Made by a program: the position numbers and the translations under genes. Positions 1 to 9,684 of a stretch of 64,000 bases of DNA are shown here, in pieces; position 1 is the first letter of the stretch, and each line of letters opens with the position of its first letter. Where the stretch lies: the NCBI GenBank assembly GCA_963702075.1, contig OY969703.1, positions 1,178,001-1,242,000 on the forward strand. Reading direction: 5' to 3'. A model generated the notes under the pieces. That model had not been told where the DNA came from. It saw nothing but the letters and a program-made list of their open reading frames with translations, and did no database searches. The DNA is from VAYN01 sp963702075 (GTDB lineage Bacteria; Actinomycetota; Thermoleophilia; Solirubrobacterales; 70-9).

Positions 1-460
1 TGCCCGCCTGGCGGTGGCCCGGGATCGAGCAGAAGTAGGTGTAGGTGCCCGGCTTCAGTTCGACTTCGGCGGAGTCGGAGCCTTCTTGGGTCACTTCGGT
101 GCCGCCGACTTCTTCGCCGCTTGCGTCTTCGATTTTGACGTCGTGGGGGACCGGCGATTCGTTGGTGAATTCAATCGTGTCCTTGCCCGCCTTAGCGGTG
201 ATGTTGTCGCTCGTGAAAGCGAGGTTGCCGCTGGGGTCGGCTTCGACTGCGATGGTGGCGCCGGAGCCGCCTTCGGCTTCCTTTTCGACTTCTTCGGCCT
301 TGCCTTCGGCTTCTTCGCCGGCTTCTTCGGCCTTTTCTTCGGCTTCCTGGGCGACGCCGGCTGCGCCGGTTTCTTCGCTGGTCGAGCTGCCGCCACCGCC
401 ACAGGCGACCAGGGCAACCGCCGCGAGGAGCAGGGCAAACAGGGCAATGAGCTTCTTCAT
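1..460 (-). CDS. Cupredoxin-domain lipoprotein, 3' end cut by window
   Basis: The reading frame starts at ATG 460 (preceded by a GGAAAGGA Shine-Dalgarno) and runs off the left edge, so the C-terminus is missing. The N-terminus is a lipoprotein signal: MKK, a hydrophobic stretch, then VALVACGGGG with the lipobox Cys. A Glu/Lys/Ala-rich low-complexity linker follows, then a small beta domain ending in TYFCSIPGHRQAG. This is the blue-copper loop Cys-x4-His; the axial Met would lie just past the edge. Family knowledge: such proteins bind one type 1 copper and shuttle electrons outside the membrane. I infer a membrane-anchored plastocyanin-like carrier; its redox partner is not visible. Confidence 0.85.
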   Translation of the reverse strand, partial: MKKLIALFALLLAAVALVACGGGGSSTSEETGAAGVAQEAEEKAEEAGEEAEGKAEEVEKEAEGGSGATIAVEADPSGNLAFTSDNITAKAGKDTIEFTNESPVPHDVKIEDASGEEVGGTEVTQEGSDSAEVELKPGTYTYFCSIPGHRQAG

Positions 461-530
461 CAGGTTCCTTTCCCGCTTCAGGACTGGGCCACGGACTCTA
501 GTGGCGGTACGTAAAGGATCGCTACCCCGT

Positions 531-1355
531 TCAGCGACCGTGGAACTCGGGCGTGCCGCCGCTGAAGAAAGTCTCGACACCCTGGCGCAGATCCTCGGTC
601 GCCATCGAGTCGGCGATTCCGTGGCGCTCGAGCTGCAGGTGGTCGTTGATGCTGTTCTCGATGCTGACCCCGACCAGCTTCTTCGCCATGCGCACGTAGT
701 GGGGCGCCTTCTTCGCCAGCTCCCCGGCCTTTGCCCGCGCGGTCTCCATCAGTTCGTCGGGTCCGACAACCTCGCTGACGAGCCCGAGCTCCCGTGCCGC
801 CTCGGCCTTCAGGTTCGGGTCTTCGAGCAGCAGTTCCAGCGCCTTGCTCGGCCCGACGACGCGCGGCAGGAAGTAGGTCATGCCGCCGTCCGGGGAGGCG
901 CCGATCCGGCCGTAGGCGGGGGCGAAGAAGGCGGTGCTGGAGGCGATCCGGAAGTCGCAGGCGAGCGCCAACGAGAAGCCGGCCCCGGCTGCCGGTCCGT
1001 TGATCGCGCCGATCACGGGATAGGGGACCCGCCGCAAGTCGATGATCGCCTGGTGCAGGACCTCGGCGCCGCGCCGGACGTCGCTCGGCAGGTCGATCTC
1101 GCCCGATTCGACCCCTTTGCGGAACCAGGTGACGTCGCCGCCGGCGCAGAACGCCTGCCCGGAGCCGGTGACGATCAGGCCCCGCAGCGGCGCCCGGTCG
1201 GCGAGCCAGGCGAAGGCGACCGTCATCTCGCCGATCATTTCCGGGCTCATCGCGTTGAAGGCGTCGGGTCGGTCGAGGGTCAGGGTCCCGATCTCGCCGT
1301 CGATCTCGATCCGCATCGTGTTCAGCTGCGGCGGGTTGACGGTCTCGGTGCTCAT
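531..1355 (-). CDS. Enoyl-CoA hydratase/isomerase family protein
   Basis: 274 aa, ATG 1355 with an AGGAGA Shine-Dalgarno. It has the crotonase fold signatures: TLDRPDAFNAMS near the N-terminus, AFCAGGD for the CoA-binding loop, and NGPAAGAGFSLALACDF for the oxyanion-hole helix. The two Glu residues used by classical enoyl-CoA hydratases are not at their usual places: the GxGxE position is Ser, and the second segment reads PAYGRIGASPDGG with an Asp. The SPDGG element is more like PaaG-type isomerases. It probably acts on an acyl-CoA in beta-oxidation or aromatic degradation; the exact reaction cannot be called. Divergent from uvrC. Confidence 0.85.
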   Translation of the reverse strand: MSTETVNPPQLNTMRIEIDGEIGTLTLDRPDAFNAMSPEMIGEMTVAFAWLADRAPLRGLIVTGSGQAFCAGGDVTWFRKGVESGEIDLPSDVRRGAEVLHQAIIDLRRVPYPVIGAINGPAAGAGFSLALACDFRIASSTAFFAPAYGRIGASPDGGMTYFLPRVVGPSKALELLLEDPNLKAEAARELGLVSEVVGPDELMETARAKAGELAKKAPHYVRMAKKLVGVSIENSINDHLQLERHGIADSMATEDLRQGVETFFSGGTPEFHGR

Positions 1356-1408
1356 GGGTCTCCTGGTTCTGTTGGTCGCGTGGGGGTTTGGCCGGGTGGC
1401 CAGCAGCC

Positions 1409-1414
1409 TACCCT
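1409..1414 (+). promoter_or_regulatory. -10 box of uvrC (leaderless type)
   Basis: TACCCT, 7 nt before the ATG of uvrC. No Shine-Dalgarno lies between them. Confidence 0.55.
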
Positions 1415-1421
1415 TAGATCG

Positions 1422-3338
1422 ATGGCGAAAGGCAACGGCAAAGCGAGGGAAGAGGGCGCGCTCAGCCGCGCCGAGCGGATCGCCCAGCAGCGCAAGGAGC
1501 TGCCCGACCAGCCCGGCGTCTACCTCTTCTACGACCGCGACGGCGAGCTGCTCTATGTCGGCAAGGCGCGCTCGATTCGCAAACGCATCTCCTCGCACTT
1601 CTCCGGTGGCAACACCCGCCTCACCTCGCGCATCGACCGGATCGAAAGCCTCGTCACCGCCAACGAGGCGGAGGCGCTGCTGACCGAGCAGAGCTTCGTC
1701 AAGCGCCACCGGCCGCGCTTCAACATCCGCCTTCGCGACGACAAGTCCTACCCCTACGTCGCCGTCAGCCTCGACGAGGACTACCCGCGCGTCTACTTCA
1801 CCCGCGAGAAGCACCGCTCGGGTCGCGCCTACTTCGGCCCCTTCTCCAGCGCCAAGCGGGTGCGCGAGACGCTCGACCTGCTCGGCAAGCTCTTCCAGTT
1901 CCGCACCTGCGAGGGTCACGAGCCCGGTCGCCGCTCCGGCAGCCCCTGCCTCGACTACTACATCAAGCGCTGCGGGGCGCCCTGCGTCGATTACATCTCC
2001 AAGGAGGAGTACCGGCACAACATCGAGGCGATCGTCGACTTCCTCTCCGGCCGCTACCGCCAGGTCGAGCGCGAGGAGGAGGGGAAAATGGCGGCGGCGG
2101 CCGAGGCGCAGGAATTCGAGCGGGCGGCGATCCACCGCGACCGGCTGAAAGCGATCCGCTCGCTGTTCGAGCGCCAGCGGGTGGCGGGGGCGACGATGGG
2201 GACCGCCGACCTGATCGGGGTCGCGGTCGAGGGCCAGGACGCCAACGCCCAGGTCTTCCAGGTCCGCGACGGGATCCTTGCCGAGCGCCAGAGCTTCTAT
2301 CTCGAAAACCAGGGCGAACGCGAGCCCGGCGAGGTCGCCGAGGAGTTCATCTCCCAGTACTACGCCGCCTCGCCCTCGATGCCGCGGACGATCATCGTCG
2401 GGCCCTACCTGCGCGAGCGGGTCGAGGTGCTGGCTGAAGCGCTGAGCGAGCGCCGCGGGGCGCCTGTCGAGGTGCGCGCCGCCGAGCGCGGCGACAAACG
2501 GAGGCTGCGGGAGCTGGCCGAGCGCAACGCGCAGCTGGCCCTCGACCAGGACCGGCTGCGGCGGGAGCACCGCCGAACCCAGCGGGTCGAGGCGCTGGCG
2601 GCGCTGGCCGCGGCGTTGGGGATGGAGGAGCTGCCGGTGCGGATCGAGGGCTTCGACATCTCGACGATCGGGGGCGAGCACACCGTCGCCTCGATGGTCG
2701 TCTTCGAGGGCGGAGCGCCGAAGAAGTCCGACTACCGCCGCTTCAAAGTCCGCGGCGACCTGCGGCTCGACGGCGTCGGCAACGGCGGGCCGGACGATTT
2801 CGCCTCGATGGAGGAGGTGCTCTCGCGGCGGATGGCCCGCTACCTCGATCAGGCCGACCTCTCTCCGCACGACGGCAAACGCGACCCCAGCTTCGCCTCG
2901 CTCCCCTCGCTGATCCTGATCGACGGCGGCAAAGGACAGTTGGCGGCGGGGGTGCGGGCGCTGCAGCCGTTCAGCGAGCGCGGCGTCACCATCGTCAGTC
3001 TCGCCAAGCGACTGGAGGAGGTCTACGTGCCGGGCCGGTCCGAGCCGCTCGACCTCGCCGCCGACTCCGAGGCCTCGCGCCTGCTGCAGCGGGTCCGCGA
3101 CGAGGCTCATCGTTTTGCGATCGACCACCACCGCGGCCGCCGCGACCGCGGTCTGCTCGAAAGCTCGGTCTTCGATTCGCTGCCCGGAATCGGGCCGGCG
3201 CGCAAGCGGGCGCTCCTGCAACACTTCGGGACGCCGGAGCGGTTCCTCGCCGCCACCCGCGAGGAGCTCGAGGCAGTGCCCGGTCTGCCTGGCAAAGTAG
3301 GCCGCGAGATACACGAGCAGCTCAACAGGACCAACTGA
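1422..3338 (+). CDS. uvrC: Excinuclease ABC subunit C
   Basis: 638 aa, normal for UvrC. It makes the dual incision in UvrAB-directed nucleotide excision repair. Residues 31-60 form the GIY-YIG nuclease (PGVYLFYDRDGELLYVGKA). A Cys-containing region follows (SPCLDYYIKRCGAPC), then a UVR domain for UvrB binding (AAAEAQEFERAAIHRDRL). The middle holds the RNase H-like UvrC endonuclease domain (IEGFDIS and LILIDGGKGQL, with its acidic residues). The C-terminus has helix-hairpin-helix motifs (LPGIGPARKRALL). The start is set by ATG 1422, 7 nt after a -10 box. rapZ follows 8 nt after the stop, the usual uvrC-rapZ order in Actinobacteria. Confidence 0.97.
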   Translation: MAKGNGKAREEGALSRAERIAQQRKELPDQPGVYLFYDRDGELLYVGKARSIRKRISSHFSGGNTRLTSRIDRIESLVTANEAEALLTEQSFVKRHRPRFNIRLRDDKSYPYVAVSLDEDYPRVYFTREKHRSGRAYFGPFSSAKRVRETLDLLGKLFQFRTCEGHEPGRRSGSPCLDYYIKRCGAPCVDYISKEEYRHNIEAIVDFLSGRYRQVEREEEGKMAAAAEAQEFERAAIHRDRLKAIRSLFERQRVAGATMGTADLIGVAVEGQDANAQVFQVRDGILAERQSFYLENQGEREPGEVAEEFISQYYAASPSMPRTIIVGPYLRERVEVLAEALSERRGAPVEVRAAERGDKRRLRELAERNAQLALDQDRLRREHRRTQRVEALAALAAALGMEELPVRIEGFDISTIGGEHTVASMVVFEGGAPKKSDYRRFKVRGDLRLDGVGNGGPDDFASMEEVLSRRMARYLDQADLSPHDGKRDPSFASLPSLILIDGGKGQLAAGVRALQPFSERGVTIVSLAKRLEEVYVPGRSEPLDLAADSEASRLLQRVRDEAHRFAIDHHRGRRDRGLLESSVFDSLPGIGPARKRALLQHFGTPERFLAATREELEAVPGLPGKVGREIHEQLNRTN

Positions 3339-3346
3339 GGGATCTG

Positions 3347-4270
3347 ATGGCGGAGCGGGTGGAGATCGAGAAGCAGAGCGGGGGCGACGGCGCTTCCCCC
3401 ACCAAAGCGGTCACGCTCGTCGTCATCACCGGCCACTCGGGAGCGGGCAAGTCCGAAGCGATCGCCGCCTTCGAGGACGGCGGCTACTTCTGCGTCGACA
3501 ACCTGCCGCCGCGGATGATCGCCGCCCTCGGCGAGCTCTTCCGCCACCAGGGCAGCGGCGTCGAGCGCGCCGCGATCGTCTCCGACGTGCGCGGCGGCGA
3601 CTACTTCGAGGAGCTGGTGCAGGTGCTCGACGACCTCGAGGCCGAAGGGCTGCGGCCGATGGTCCTCTTCCTCGAGGCCGACGAGGAGGCCCTGCTCGAC
3701 CGCTATAAGGAGACCCGTCGCCGCCACCCGCTGGCGCCGGAGGGGCGGATCGTCGAGGGGATCAGGGCCGAGCGGGCGCTGCTGGCGCCGCTGCGCGAGC
3801 GCGCCGACAAGGTGATCGACACCAGCGATCTGACCGGGGCCGAACTGCGCCGCCAGATCAAGGAAGAGCTGCTGGGGCAGGAGGAGAGCGGCAAGCTCGC
3901 CCTCACTCTGCTCACCTTCGGCTTCAAGAACGGGCCGCCCCGCGACGCCGACCTCACCCTCGACGTCCGCTTCCTGCCCAACCCCTACTACGACAAGGTC
4001 TTGCGGCCGATGACCGGGATGGACGAGGAGGTCCGTGCCTACGTCGAGAACGGCACCCAGGCCGGCGAGTTCTACGGCCGCCTACTGCCGCTGCTCGAGT
4101 TCCTCGTCCCCGCCTACGTCACCGAGGGCAAGAGCCACCTGACGATCGCGATCGGCTGCACCGGCGGTCGTCACCGCTCGATCACCGTCGCCGACCGCAT
4201 AAGGCGCGACCTCGCGGCCCGCGACGACGTAATCGTTCGCGTCAAGCACCGCGACGTTGAGATCGGCTGA
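3347..4270 (+). CDS. rapZ: RapZ (YvcJ) family nucleotide-binding protein
   Basis: 307 aa. A P-loop at residues 29-36 (GHSGAGKS) is followed by AFEDGGYFCVDNLPP, the RapZ signature. The C-terminal domain ends with IAIGCTGGRHRSITVA, the conserved RapZ motif. In enterobacteria RapZ is an RNase adaptor that controls GlmS and hence UDP-GlcNAc supply; in Gram-positives the homologue YvcJ binds and hydrolyses nucleotides. Its role here is inferred only from the family. It lies 8 nt after uvrC. The usual actinobacterial downstream partners (YvcK and WhiA) are absent; an ABC exporter follows instead. Confidence 0.95.
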   Translation: MAERVEIEKQSGGDGASPTKAVTLVVITGHSGAGKSEAIAAFEDGGYFCVDNLPPRMIAALGELFRHQGSGVERAAIVSDVRGGDYFEELVQVLDDLEAEGLRPMVLFLEADEEALLDRYKETRRRHPLAPEGRIVEGIRAERALLAPLRERADKVIDTSDLTGAELRRQIKEELLGQEESGKLALTLLTFGFKNGPPRDADLTLDVRFLPNPYYDKVLRPMTGMDEEVRAYVENGTQAGEFYGRLLPLLEFLVPAYVTEGKSHLTIAIGCTGGRHRSITVADRIRRDLAARDDVIVRVKHRDVEIG

Positions 4271-4371
4271 CGGGCCGAAAGGTCGCATCCGGTTTGCCGA
4301 TGGGACTAAATGACCAACCATGGGCGACAGATCGGCCCATCGGTATTGCCAAAGCGACTTTTCGTCCCGTC
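4269..4371. repeat. Nested imperfect inverted repeat between rapZ and ABC exporter
   Basis: Outer arms 4269-4286 and 4354-4371 are 18 nt with two mismatches. Inner arms 4297-4304 and 4336-4343 (CCGATGGG/CCCATCGG) pair perfectly. The structure starts at the rapZ stop codon and ends just before the next promoter. It is probably a transcription boundary; there is no U-tract. Confidence 0.6.
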
Positions 4372-4375
4372 AACC

Positions 4376-4381
4376 TAGAAT
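4376..4381 (+). promoter_or_regulatory. -10 box of the ABC exporter operon
   Basis: TAGAAT, 10 nt before the proposed TTG start; a very short leader is implied. Confidence 0.5.
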
Positions 4382-4391
4382 CGCCCCGGCG

Positions 4392-5276
4392 TTGAGCGAA
4401 CCTGTCATCTCCATCAAGGGCCTGCGGATGAGCTATGGCTCGACCGAGGCGGTCCGCGGTATCGACCTCGAGGTCGAGCGCGGCGAGGTCTTTGCGTTCC
4501 TCGGGCCTAACGGGGCTGGGAAGACGACTACGGTCGAGATCCTCGAGGGGTACCGGCGGCGGACCGGGGGAGAGGTGACGGTCCTGGGCGAGGATCCGGC
4601 GCGGGCTGGGCGCGATTGGCGGGAGCGGATCGGGATCGTCCTCCAGAGCGGGCGCCTCGATCCGTACCTGACCGTGCGCGAGTCGCTTGACCTCTACGCC
4701 GGCTACTTCCGTAATCCGCGGCCGACCGAGGAGGTGATCGCGCTGATCGGCCTGGAGGGCAAAGCCGACGAGCGCGCCAGTCGCCTCTCCGGCGGCCAGC
4801 AGCGCCGCCTCGACGTCGGCATGGCCCTGGTCGGCGACCCCGAGCTGCTCTTCCTCGACGAGCCGACGACCGGCTTCGACCCCTCCGCCCGTCGCCAGGC
4901 CTGGGACGTGATCGCCGGCCTCCGCGACCTCGGCAAGACCGTCTTCCTCACCACCCATTACATGGACGAGGCGCAGCGGCTCGCCGACCGGGTGACGATC
5001 ATCGCCGCCGGGCAGATCGTCGCCCGCGGCACCCCGGAAGACCTGGGCGAACGCGACTCTGGCGAGACGACGATCCGCTACCGAGCCGACGGCCGCGAGG
5101 TCACGCTGCAGACGGCGACGCCGGTCCAGACCTTGAACGAGCTGACCGGCGAGGCGCTCGCGAAGGGCGAGGAGCTGGAGGGCCTGGAAGTGACCCGCCC
5201 GTCCCTCGAGGACATCTACCTGGAGCTGACCGCCGCCGCTGAGGCATCGGCCGCCCCCGAGGAGGCCGCCGAGTGA
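4392..5276 (+). CDS. ABC-2 type exporter, ATP-binding subunit
   Basis: 294 aa from TTG 4392. This start is preferred because the -10 box TAGAAT is 10 nt upstream and the protein then begins LSEPVISIKGLRMSYG, normal for the family; an in-frame ATG at 4320 lies inside the upstream hairpin. It has Walker A (GPNGAGKTTTVEIL), signature RLSGGQQRRLDVGMAL, Walker B (LLFLDEPTTGFDP) and the switch His (TTHYMDEA). The C-terminal tail is the DrrA/NatA-type extension. It powers export by the permease encoded next, overlapping by 4 nt (GTGA). The substrate could be a drug, lipid or polysaccharide. Confidence 0.92.
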   Translation: MSEPVISIKGLRMSYGSTEAVRGIDLEVERGEVFAFLGPNGAGKTTTVEILEGYRRRTGGEVTVLGEDPARAGRDWRERIGIVLQSGRLDPYLTVRESLDLYAGYFRNPRPTEEVIALIGLEGKADERASRLSGGQQRRLDVGMALVGDPELLFLDEPTTGFDPSARRQAWDVIAGLRDLGKTVFLTTHYMDEAQRLADRVTIIAAGQIVARGTPEDLGERDSGETTIRYRADGREVTLQTATPVQTLNELTGEALAKGEELEGLEVTRPSLEDIYLELTAAAEASAAPEEAAE

Positions 5277-6043
5277 ACGGCCTCGCCCTCGTCGGCCACC
5301 AGTTCCGCTACGACCAGAAGGCCTTCTGGCGCAACCCCGCCTCGGTCTTCTTCACGGTGATGTTCCCGGTGATCGTCTTCCTCATCCTCGCCGTCGTCTT
5401 CAACGGCGAAATCGTCAACGTGCGGGGCGGGGTGGAGGCGACCACCTACTACGTGCCGGCGATCATGTCGCTCTCGATCATCTCGGCGACGATGCAGACG
5501 CTGGCGATGACCCTGGTGATCGCCCGCGAAGACGGCCGCCTCAAGCGCGGTCGCGGCACCCCGATGCCGCCCTGGGTCTTCATCGCCGGCCGGATCGGCA
5601 ACTCGATCGTCGTCGCCCTGATGATGCTGGTCCTGCTGGCCGCGATCGGCGGCGTCCTCTACGGCGTCGAAGTCCCCTGGGACCGCCTGCCGGCGATCCT
5701 CCTCGCCCTCGTCGTCGGCGCCGCCTCCTTCTGCTGCCTCGGCATCGCCCTCACCGCCGCGATCCCCTCCCAGGACGCCGCCGCCGCGATCGTCAACGCG
5801 ATGCTGCTGCCGCTCTACTTCCTCTCCGGCGTCTTCATCCCCGAAGACCAGTTGCCCAATGGGGTGATCGCCTTCGCCGACCTCTTCCCGGTCCGCCACT
5901 TCTTCGACGCCTTCTTCGACGCCTACGTCCCCGCCGGCGGGCCCGCCGTCTCCTGGGACAACCTCGCCGTGGTCGCCCTCTGGGGAGTAGCCGGCCTTCT
6001 CCTGGCGATCCGCTTCTTCCGCTGGACCCCGCGGTCGGGCTAG
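5273..6043 (+). CDS. ABC-2 type exporter, permease subunit
   Basis: 256 aa, GTG start overlapping the ATPase stop (GTGA), so the two are translationally coupled. About six membrane segments are visible, the first in the FFTVMFPVIVFLILAVVF region. The ABC-2 signature lies near the C-terminus (LPLYFLSGVFIPEDQLP followed by FADLFPVRHFFDAF). It forms the membrane channel for the partner ATPase. The substrate cannot be read from the sequence. Confidence 0.92.
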   Translation: MNGLALVGHQFRYDQKAFWRNPASVFFTVMFPVIVFLILAVVFNGEIVNVRGGVEATTYYVPAIMSLSIISATMQTLAMTLVIAREDGRLKRGRGTPMPPWVFIAGRIGNSIVVALMMLVLLAAIGGVLYGVEVPWDRLPAILLALVVGAASFCCLGIALTAAIPSQDAAAAIVNAMLLPLYFLSGVFIPEDQLPNGVIAFADLFPVRHFFDAFFDAYVPAGGPAVSWDNLAVVALWGVAGLLLAIRFFRWTPRSG

Positions 6044-6131
6044 GCGCTCCGGTCTTTTCATCCGCTATGCGGAACAAATAGCCGGACCACTCTCATCCTC
6101 CGGCTCAGTGGTAGCTGCTCGAGTCGAATTG

Positions 6132-6186
6132 GCCGAACTGCATCAACTTTTCCACCCAGCAGATATAGAAGTTGATGCAGTTCGGC
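6132..6186. repeat. Perfect 18-bp inverted repeat (hairpin)
   Basis: Arms 6132-6149 and 6169-6186 are perfect over 18 bp with a 19-nt loop. The sequence has lower GC than its surroundings. It lies 3' of the ABC exporter and before the VOC gene and lacks a clear U-tract. Likely a terminator or processing hairpin. Confidence 0.7.
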
Positions 6187-6249
6187 TGGGGGCGCATCAT
6201 CCGCACCGCGCTGATTCCGATCGCGGCCTCCTATAGCCTCCGCGGTCTG

Positions 6250-6612
6250 ATGCTTCACCACGTCCTTCTGGAGGTGGGCGATCTCGATCGCTCTGCCGCC
6301 TTCTATGACTCGATGCTGGCCCCACTGGGCTGGCGCCGGCATTTCGAGCAGGATCAGACGATCGGCTGGGGCATCGCCAAACCCGTCTTCTTCGTCTCTT
6401 CCAAGCACGATCCCCAGCCGGGCTTCGGCCTCTTGAGCTTCTCGGCTCTGGGCATCGTCGCGGTCAAGGCGGCCTGGGAGAACGGGGTCAAATCGGGCGG
6501 CGTCAGCGTCTCCGACCCCGGCGAGCAACGCTCGCACGGTTCGGGCTCCTACTCCGCTTTCCTCAAGGACCCGGACGGGTACGAGATCGAGATCACCATC
6601 GGCTCCGACTGA
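6250..6612 (+). CDS. VOC (glyoxalase/bleomycin-resistance/dioxygenase) family protein
   Basis: 120 aa from ATG 6250 (MLHHVLLEVGDLDRSAAFYD), chosen because the VOC fold begins there; in-frame upstream starts lie in the hairpin. Two beta-alpha-beta-beta-beta modules are recognisable, the first ending near GWGIAKPVFFVSS and the second at FLKDPDGYEIEITI. Potential metal ligands are the N-terminal His and the Glu of YEIEI. Members range from glyoxalases to dioxygenases and antibiotic-binding proteins; function cannot be chosen here. Confidence 0.85.
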   Translation: MLHHVLLEVGDLDRSAAFYDSMLAPLGWRRHFEQDQTIGWGIAKPVFFVSSKHDPQPGFGLLSFSALGIVAVKAAWENGVKSGGVSVSDPGEQRSHGSGSYSAFLKDPDGYEIEITIGSD

Positions 6613-6693
6613 GCGGAGCCGGAGGCGCCGACCCCATAGGATCGGCTTCCCCAAACACCCGCTTCACCAACGAGATTTAGGAGGAATTGGTTC

Positions 6694-7701
<1,008 letters not shown>

Positions 7702-7720
7702 CGGACTGTCTCGTCCCCTG

Positions 7721-8935
7721 ATGGGTTTCGACAAGGCAAGCGTCCGCGACGCCCCGGTCAAGGGGCGCCGCGTCCTCGTCCGGGTCGACTTCAACGTCCC
7801 GCTCAAGGACGAAGGGGGCGAGCCGGTCGTCGCCGACGACACCCGCATCCGCGCCGCCCTGCCGACGATCGAACTGCTGCGCGAACGCGGCGCGGCGCTG
7901 GTCCTGATGTCCCACCTCGGCCGGCCCAAGGGCCAGCGCGACCCGGCGCTTTCGATGGCGCCGGTGGCGAAGCGCCTCGGGGAGCTGCTGGGGACCGAGG
8001 TGAAGCTGGCCCCCGGCGTGATCGAGGGCGACGTCGACCTCACCTGCGGAGCGCTCGGGCCGGGCGACGTCCTGCTGCTGGAGAACATTCGCTTCGAGCC
8101 CGGGGAGACGAAGAACGACCCGAAGCTGGCCGAAAACCTCGCCCAGCTCGGGAGCGTCTACGTCAACGACGCCTTCGGCGCCGCCCACCGCGCCCACGCC
8201 AGCACCGCCGGCGTCGCCGACTACCTGCCCGCCTACGCGGGCCTGCTGCTGGAGCGCGAGGTGACCGAGCTGACCAAGGTCGTCGAGGATCCGCAGCGGC
8301 CGCTGGTCGTCGTCCTCGGCGGCGCCAAGGTCTCCGACAAGGTCGGCGTGATCGACCGCTTCCTCGAAGTCGCCGACCAGATCCTGATCGGCGGCGCGAT
8401 GTGCTTCGGCTTCTTCAAGGCGCAGGGGATCGAGACCGGTAACTCGCTAGCCGAGGGCGAGGACGCGGCGAAAGAGGCTCTGCAGCGGGCTGAGCAGTCC
8501 GACTGCGAACTGCAGCTGCCGGTCGACCTCGTGCTGGGCCGCGAGTTCGCTGCCGACACCGAGCGCAAAGAGAGCGACGTGGTGGAGGTGCCGGACGGCT
8601 GGATGGGGCTCGACGTCGGTCCGCACACCGCCGAGAACTACGCGAAGGCGATCGCCGCGGCGGGCACCGTCCTCTGGAACGGGCCGATGGGCGCTTTCGA
8701 GATGGAGCCCTTCGCCGGCGGCACCAAGAGGGTCGCCGAAGCGGTCGCCGCGGCGCCCGGGACCACGGTGGTCGGCGGCGGCGACTCGGTCGCGGCGCTG
8801 AACCAGTTCGGCCTCGAGGACCAGGTCGACTGGGTCTCAACCGGCGGAGGCGCCTCGTTGGAGCTGCTGGAGGGAAAGAAGCTGCCGGGCGTTGAGGCCC
8901 TGCTCGACGCCGAAGAGGAGACCGCCGATGCCTGA
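7721..8935 (+). CDS. pgk: Phosphoglycerate kinase
   Basis: 404 aa. It carries the N-terminal substrate motif RVLVRVDFNVPLKD, the hinge region, and the C-terminal nucleotide-binding loop with GGGDSVAAL. It transfers phosphate from 1,3-bisphosphoglycerate to ADP. It starts 19 nt after gap. Its last codons overlap the start of tpiA by 8 nt, so those two are coupled. Confidence 0.98.
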   Translation: MGFDKASVRDAPVKGRRVLVRVDFNVPLKDEGGEPVVADDTRIRAALPTIELLRERGAALVLMSHLGRPKGQRDPALSMAPVAKRLGELLGTEVKLAPGVIEGDVDLTCGALGPGDVLLLENIRFEPGETKNDPKLAENLAQLGSVYVNDAFGAAHRAHASTAGVADYLPAYAGLLLEREVTELTKVVEDPQRPLVVVLGGAKVSDKVGVIDRFLEVADQILIGGAMCFGFFKAQGIETGNSLAEGEDAAKEALQRAEQSDCELQLPVDLVLGREFAADTERKESDVVEVPDGWMGLDVGPHTAENYAKAIAAAGTVLWNGPMGAFEMEPFAGGTKRVAEAVAAAPGTTVVGGGDSVAALNQFGLEDQVDWVSTGGGASLELLEGKKLPGVEALLDAEEETADA

Positions 8936-9680
8936 CCGCACCCCCTACATCGCCGCCAACTGGAAGATGCACAAGACGGTCGCCGAGGCGGCCGAATTCG
9001 TCGACGCGCTGCTGCCGCGGATCGCCGCGACCCAGTCAGACGTCGTCATTTGCGCGCCCTTCACCGCCCTGACCGCGGTGGTCGAGCGGCGCTACGGCAC
9101 CGCCGTCAAAGTCGCCGCCCAGAACATGCACGAGGAGGACTCGGGCGCCTTCACTGGCGAGGTCTCGGCACCGATGCTGGTCGAGCTCGACGTCGAGGCG
9201 GTCATCCTCGGCCACTCCGAGCGGCGCCAGTACTTCAACGAGACCGACGAGGCGTTGGCGCGCAAGGTGCCGGTGGCACTTGCCGCCGGCCTGGAGCCGA
9301 TCCTCTGCGTCGGCGAGAGCGAGAGCGCCCGCGACGCGGGGGAGACCGAGGAAGTGCTGGAGCGCCAGCTGCAGGCAGACCTCGCAGGCCTCGAGGCCGA
9401 CCAGATCGCCGACGTCGTCATCGCCTACGAGCCGATCTGGGCGATCGGCACCGGCCGCACCGCGACCCCCGAGCAGGCGCAGGAGGTGTGCGCCTTCATC
9501 CGCGACGTCCTGCGGATGCGCGGTGCCGCCGCCGACGGGGTTCGGATCCTCTACGGCGGCTCGGTCAAGCCCGCCAACGCCCAGGAGCTGCTCTCGCTGC
9601 CCGACGTCGACGGCGCTCTCGTCGGCGGCGCCAGCCTCGACGCCGAGGACTTCGCGGCGATCGTCGACGCGGCAGGCTGA
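8928..9680 (+). CDS. tpiA: Triosephosphate isomerase
   Basis: 250 aa from ATG 8928, inside the end of pgk. The start gives the standard N-terminus MPDRTPYIAANWKM. Catalytic residues are Lys13, His96 (ILGHSERR) and Glu168 (AYEPIWAIGTG); the phosphate loop YGGSVKPAN is present. It interconverts DHAP and glyceraldehyde-3-phosphate. Confidence 0.98.
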   Translation: MPDRTPYIAANWKMHKTVAEAAEFVDALLPRIAATQSDVVICAPFTALTAVVERRYGTAVKVAAQNMHEEDSGAFTGEVSAPMLVELDVEAVILGHSERRQYFNETDEALARKVPVALAAGLEPILCVGESESARDAGETEEVLERQLQADLAGLEADQIADVVIAYEPIWAIGTGRTATPEQAQEVCAFIRDVLRMRGAAADGVRILYGGSVKPANAQELLSLPDVDGALVGGASLDAEDFAAIVDAAG

Positions 9681-9684
9681 GCGG

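Noticed and set aside
531..3314. 927-aa minus-strand reading frame opposite uvrC
   Set aside because: High-GC shadow of uvrC; only its last 274 codons (the crotonase) are real.
4320..4391. ATG 4320 as start of the ABC ATPase
   Set aside because: It lies inside the hairpin and before the -10 box; family N-termini match the TTG 4392 start.
6132..6186. Terminal inverted repeats of an insertion sequence
   Set aside because: No transposase or target duplication; arms are 19 nt apart and form one hairpin.
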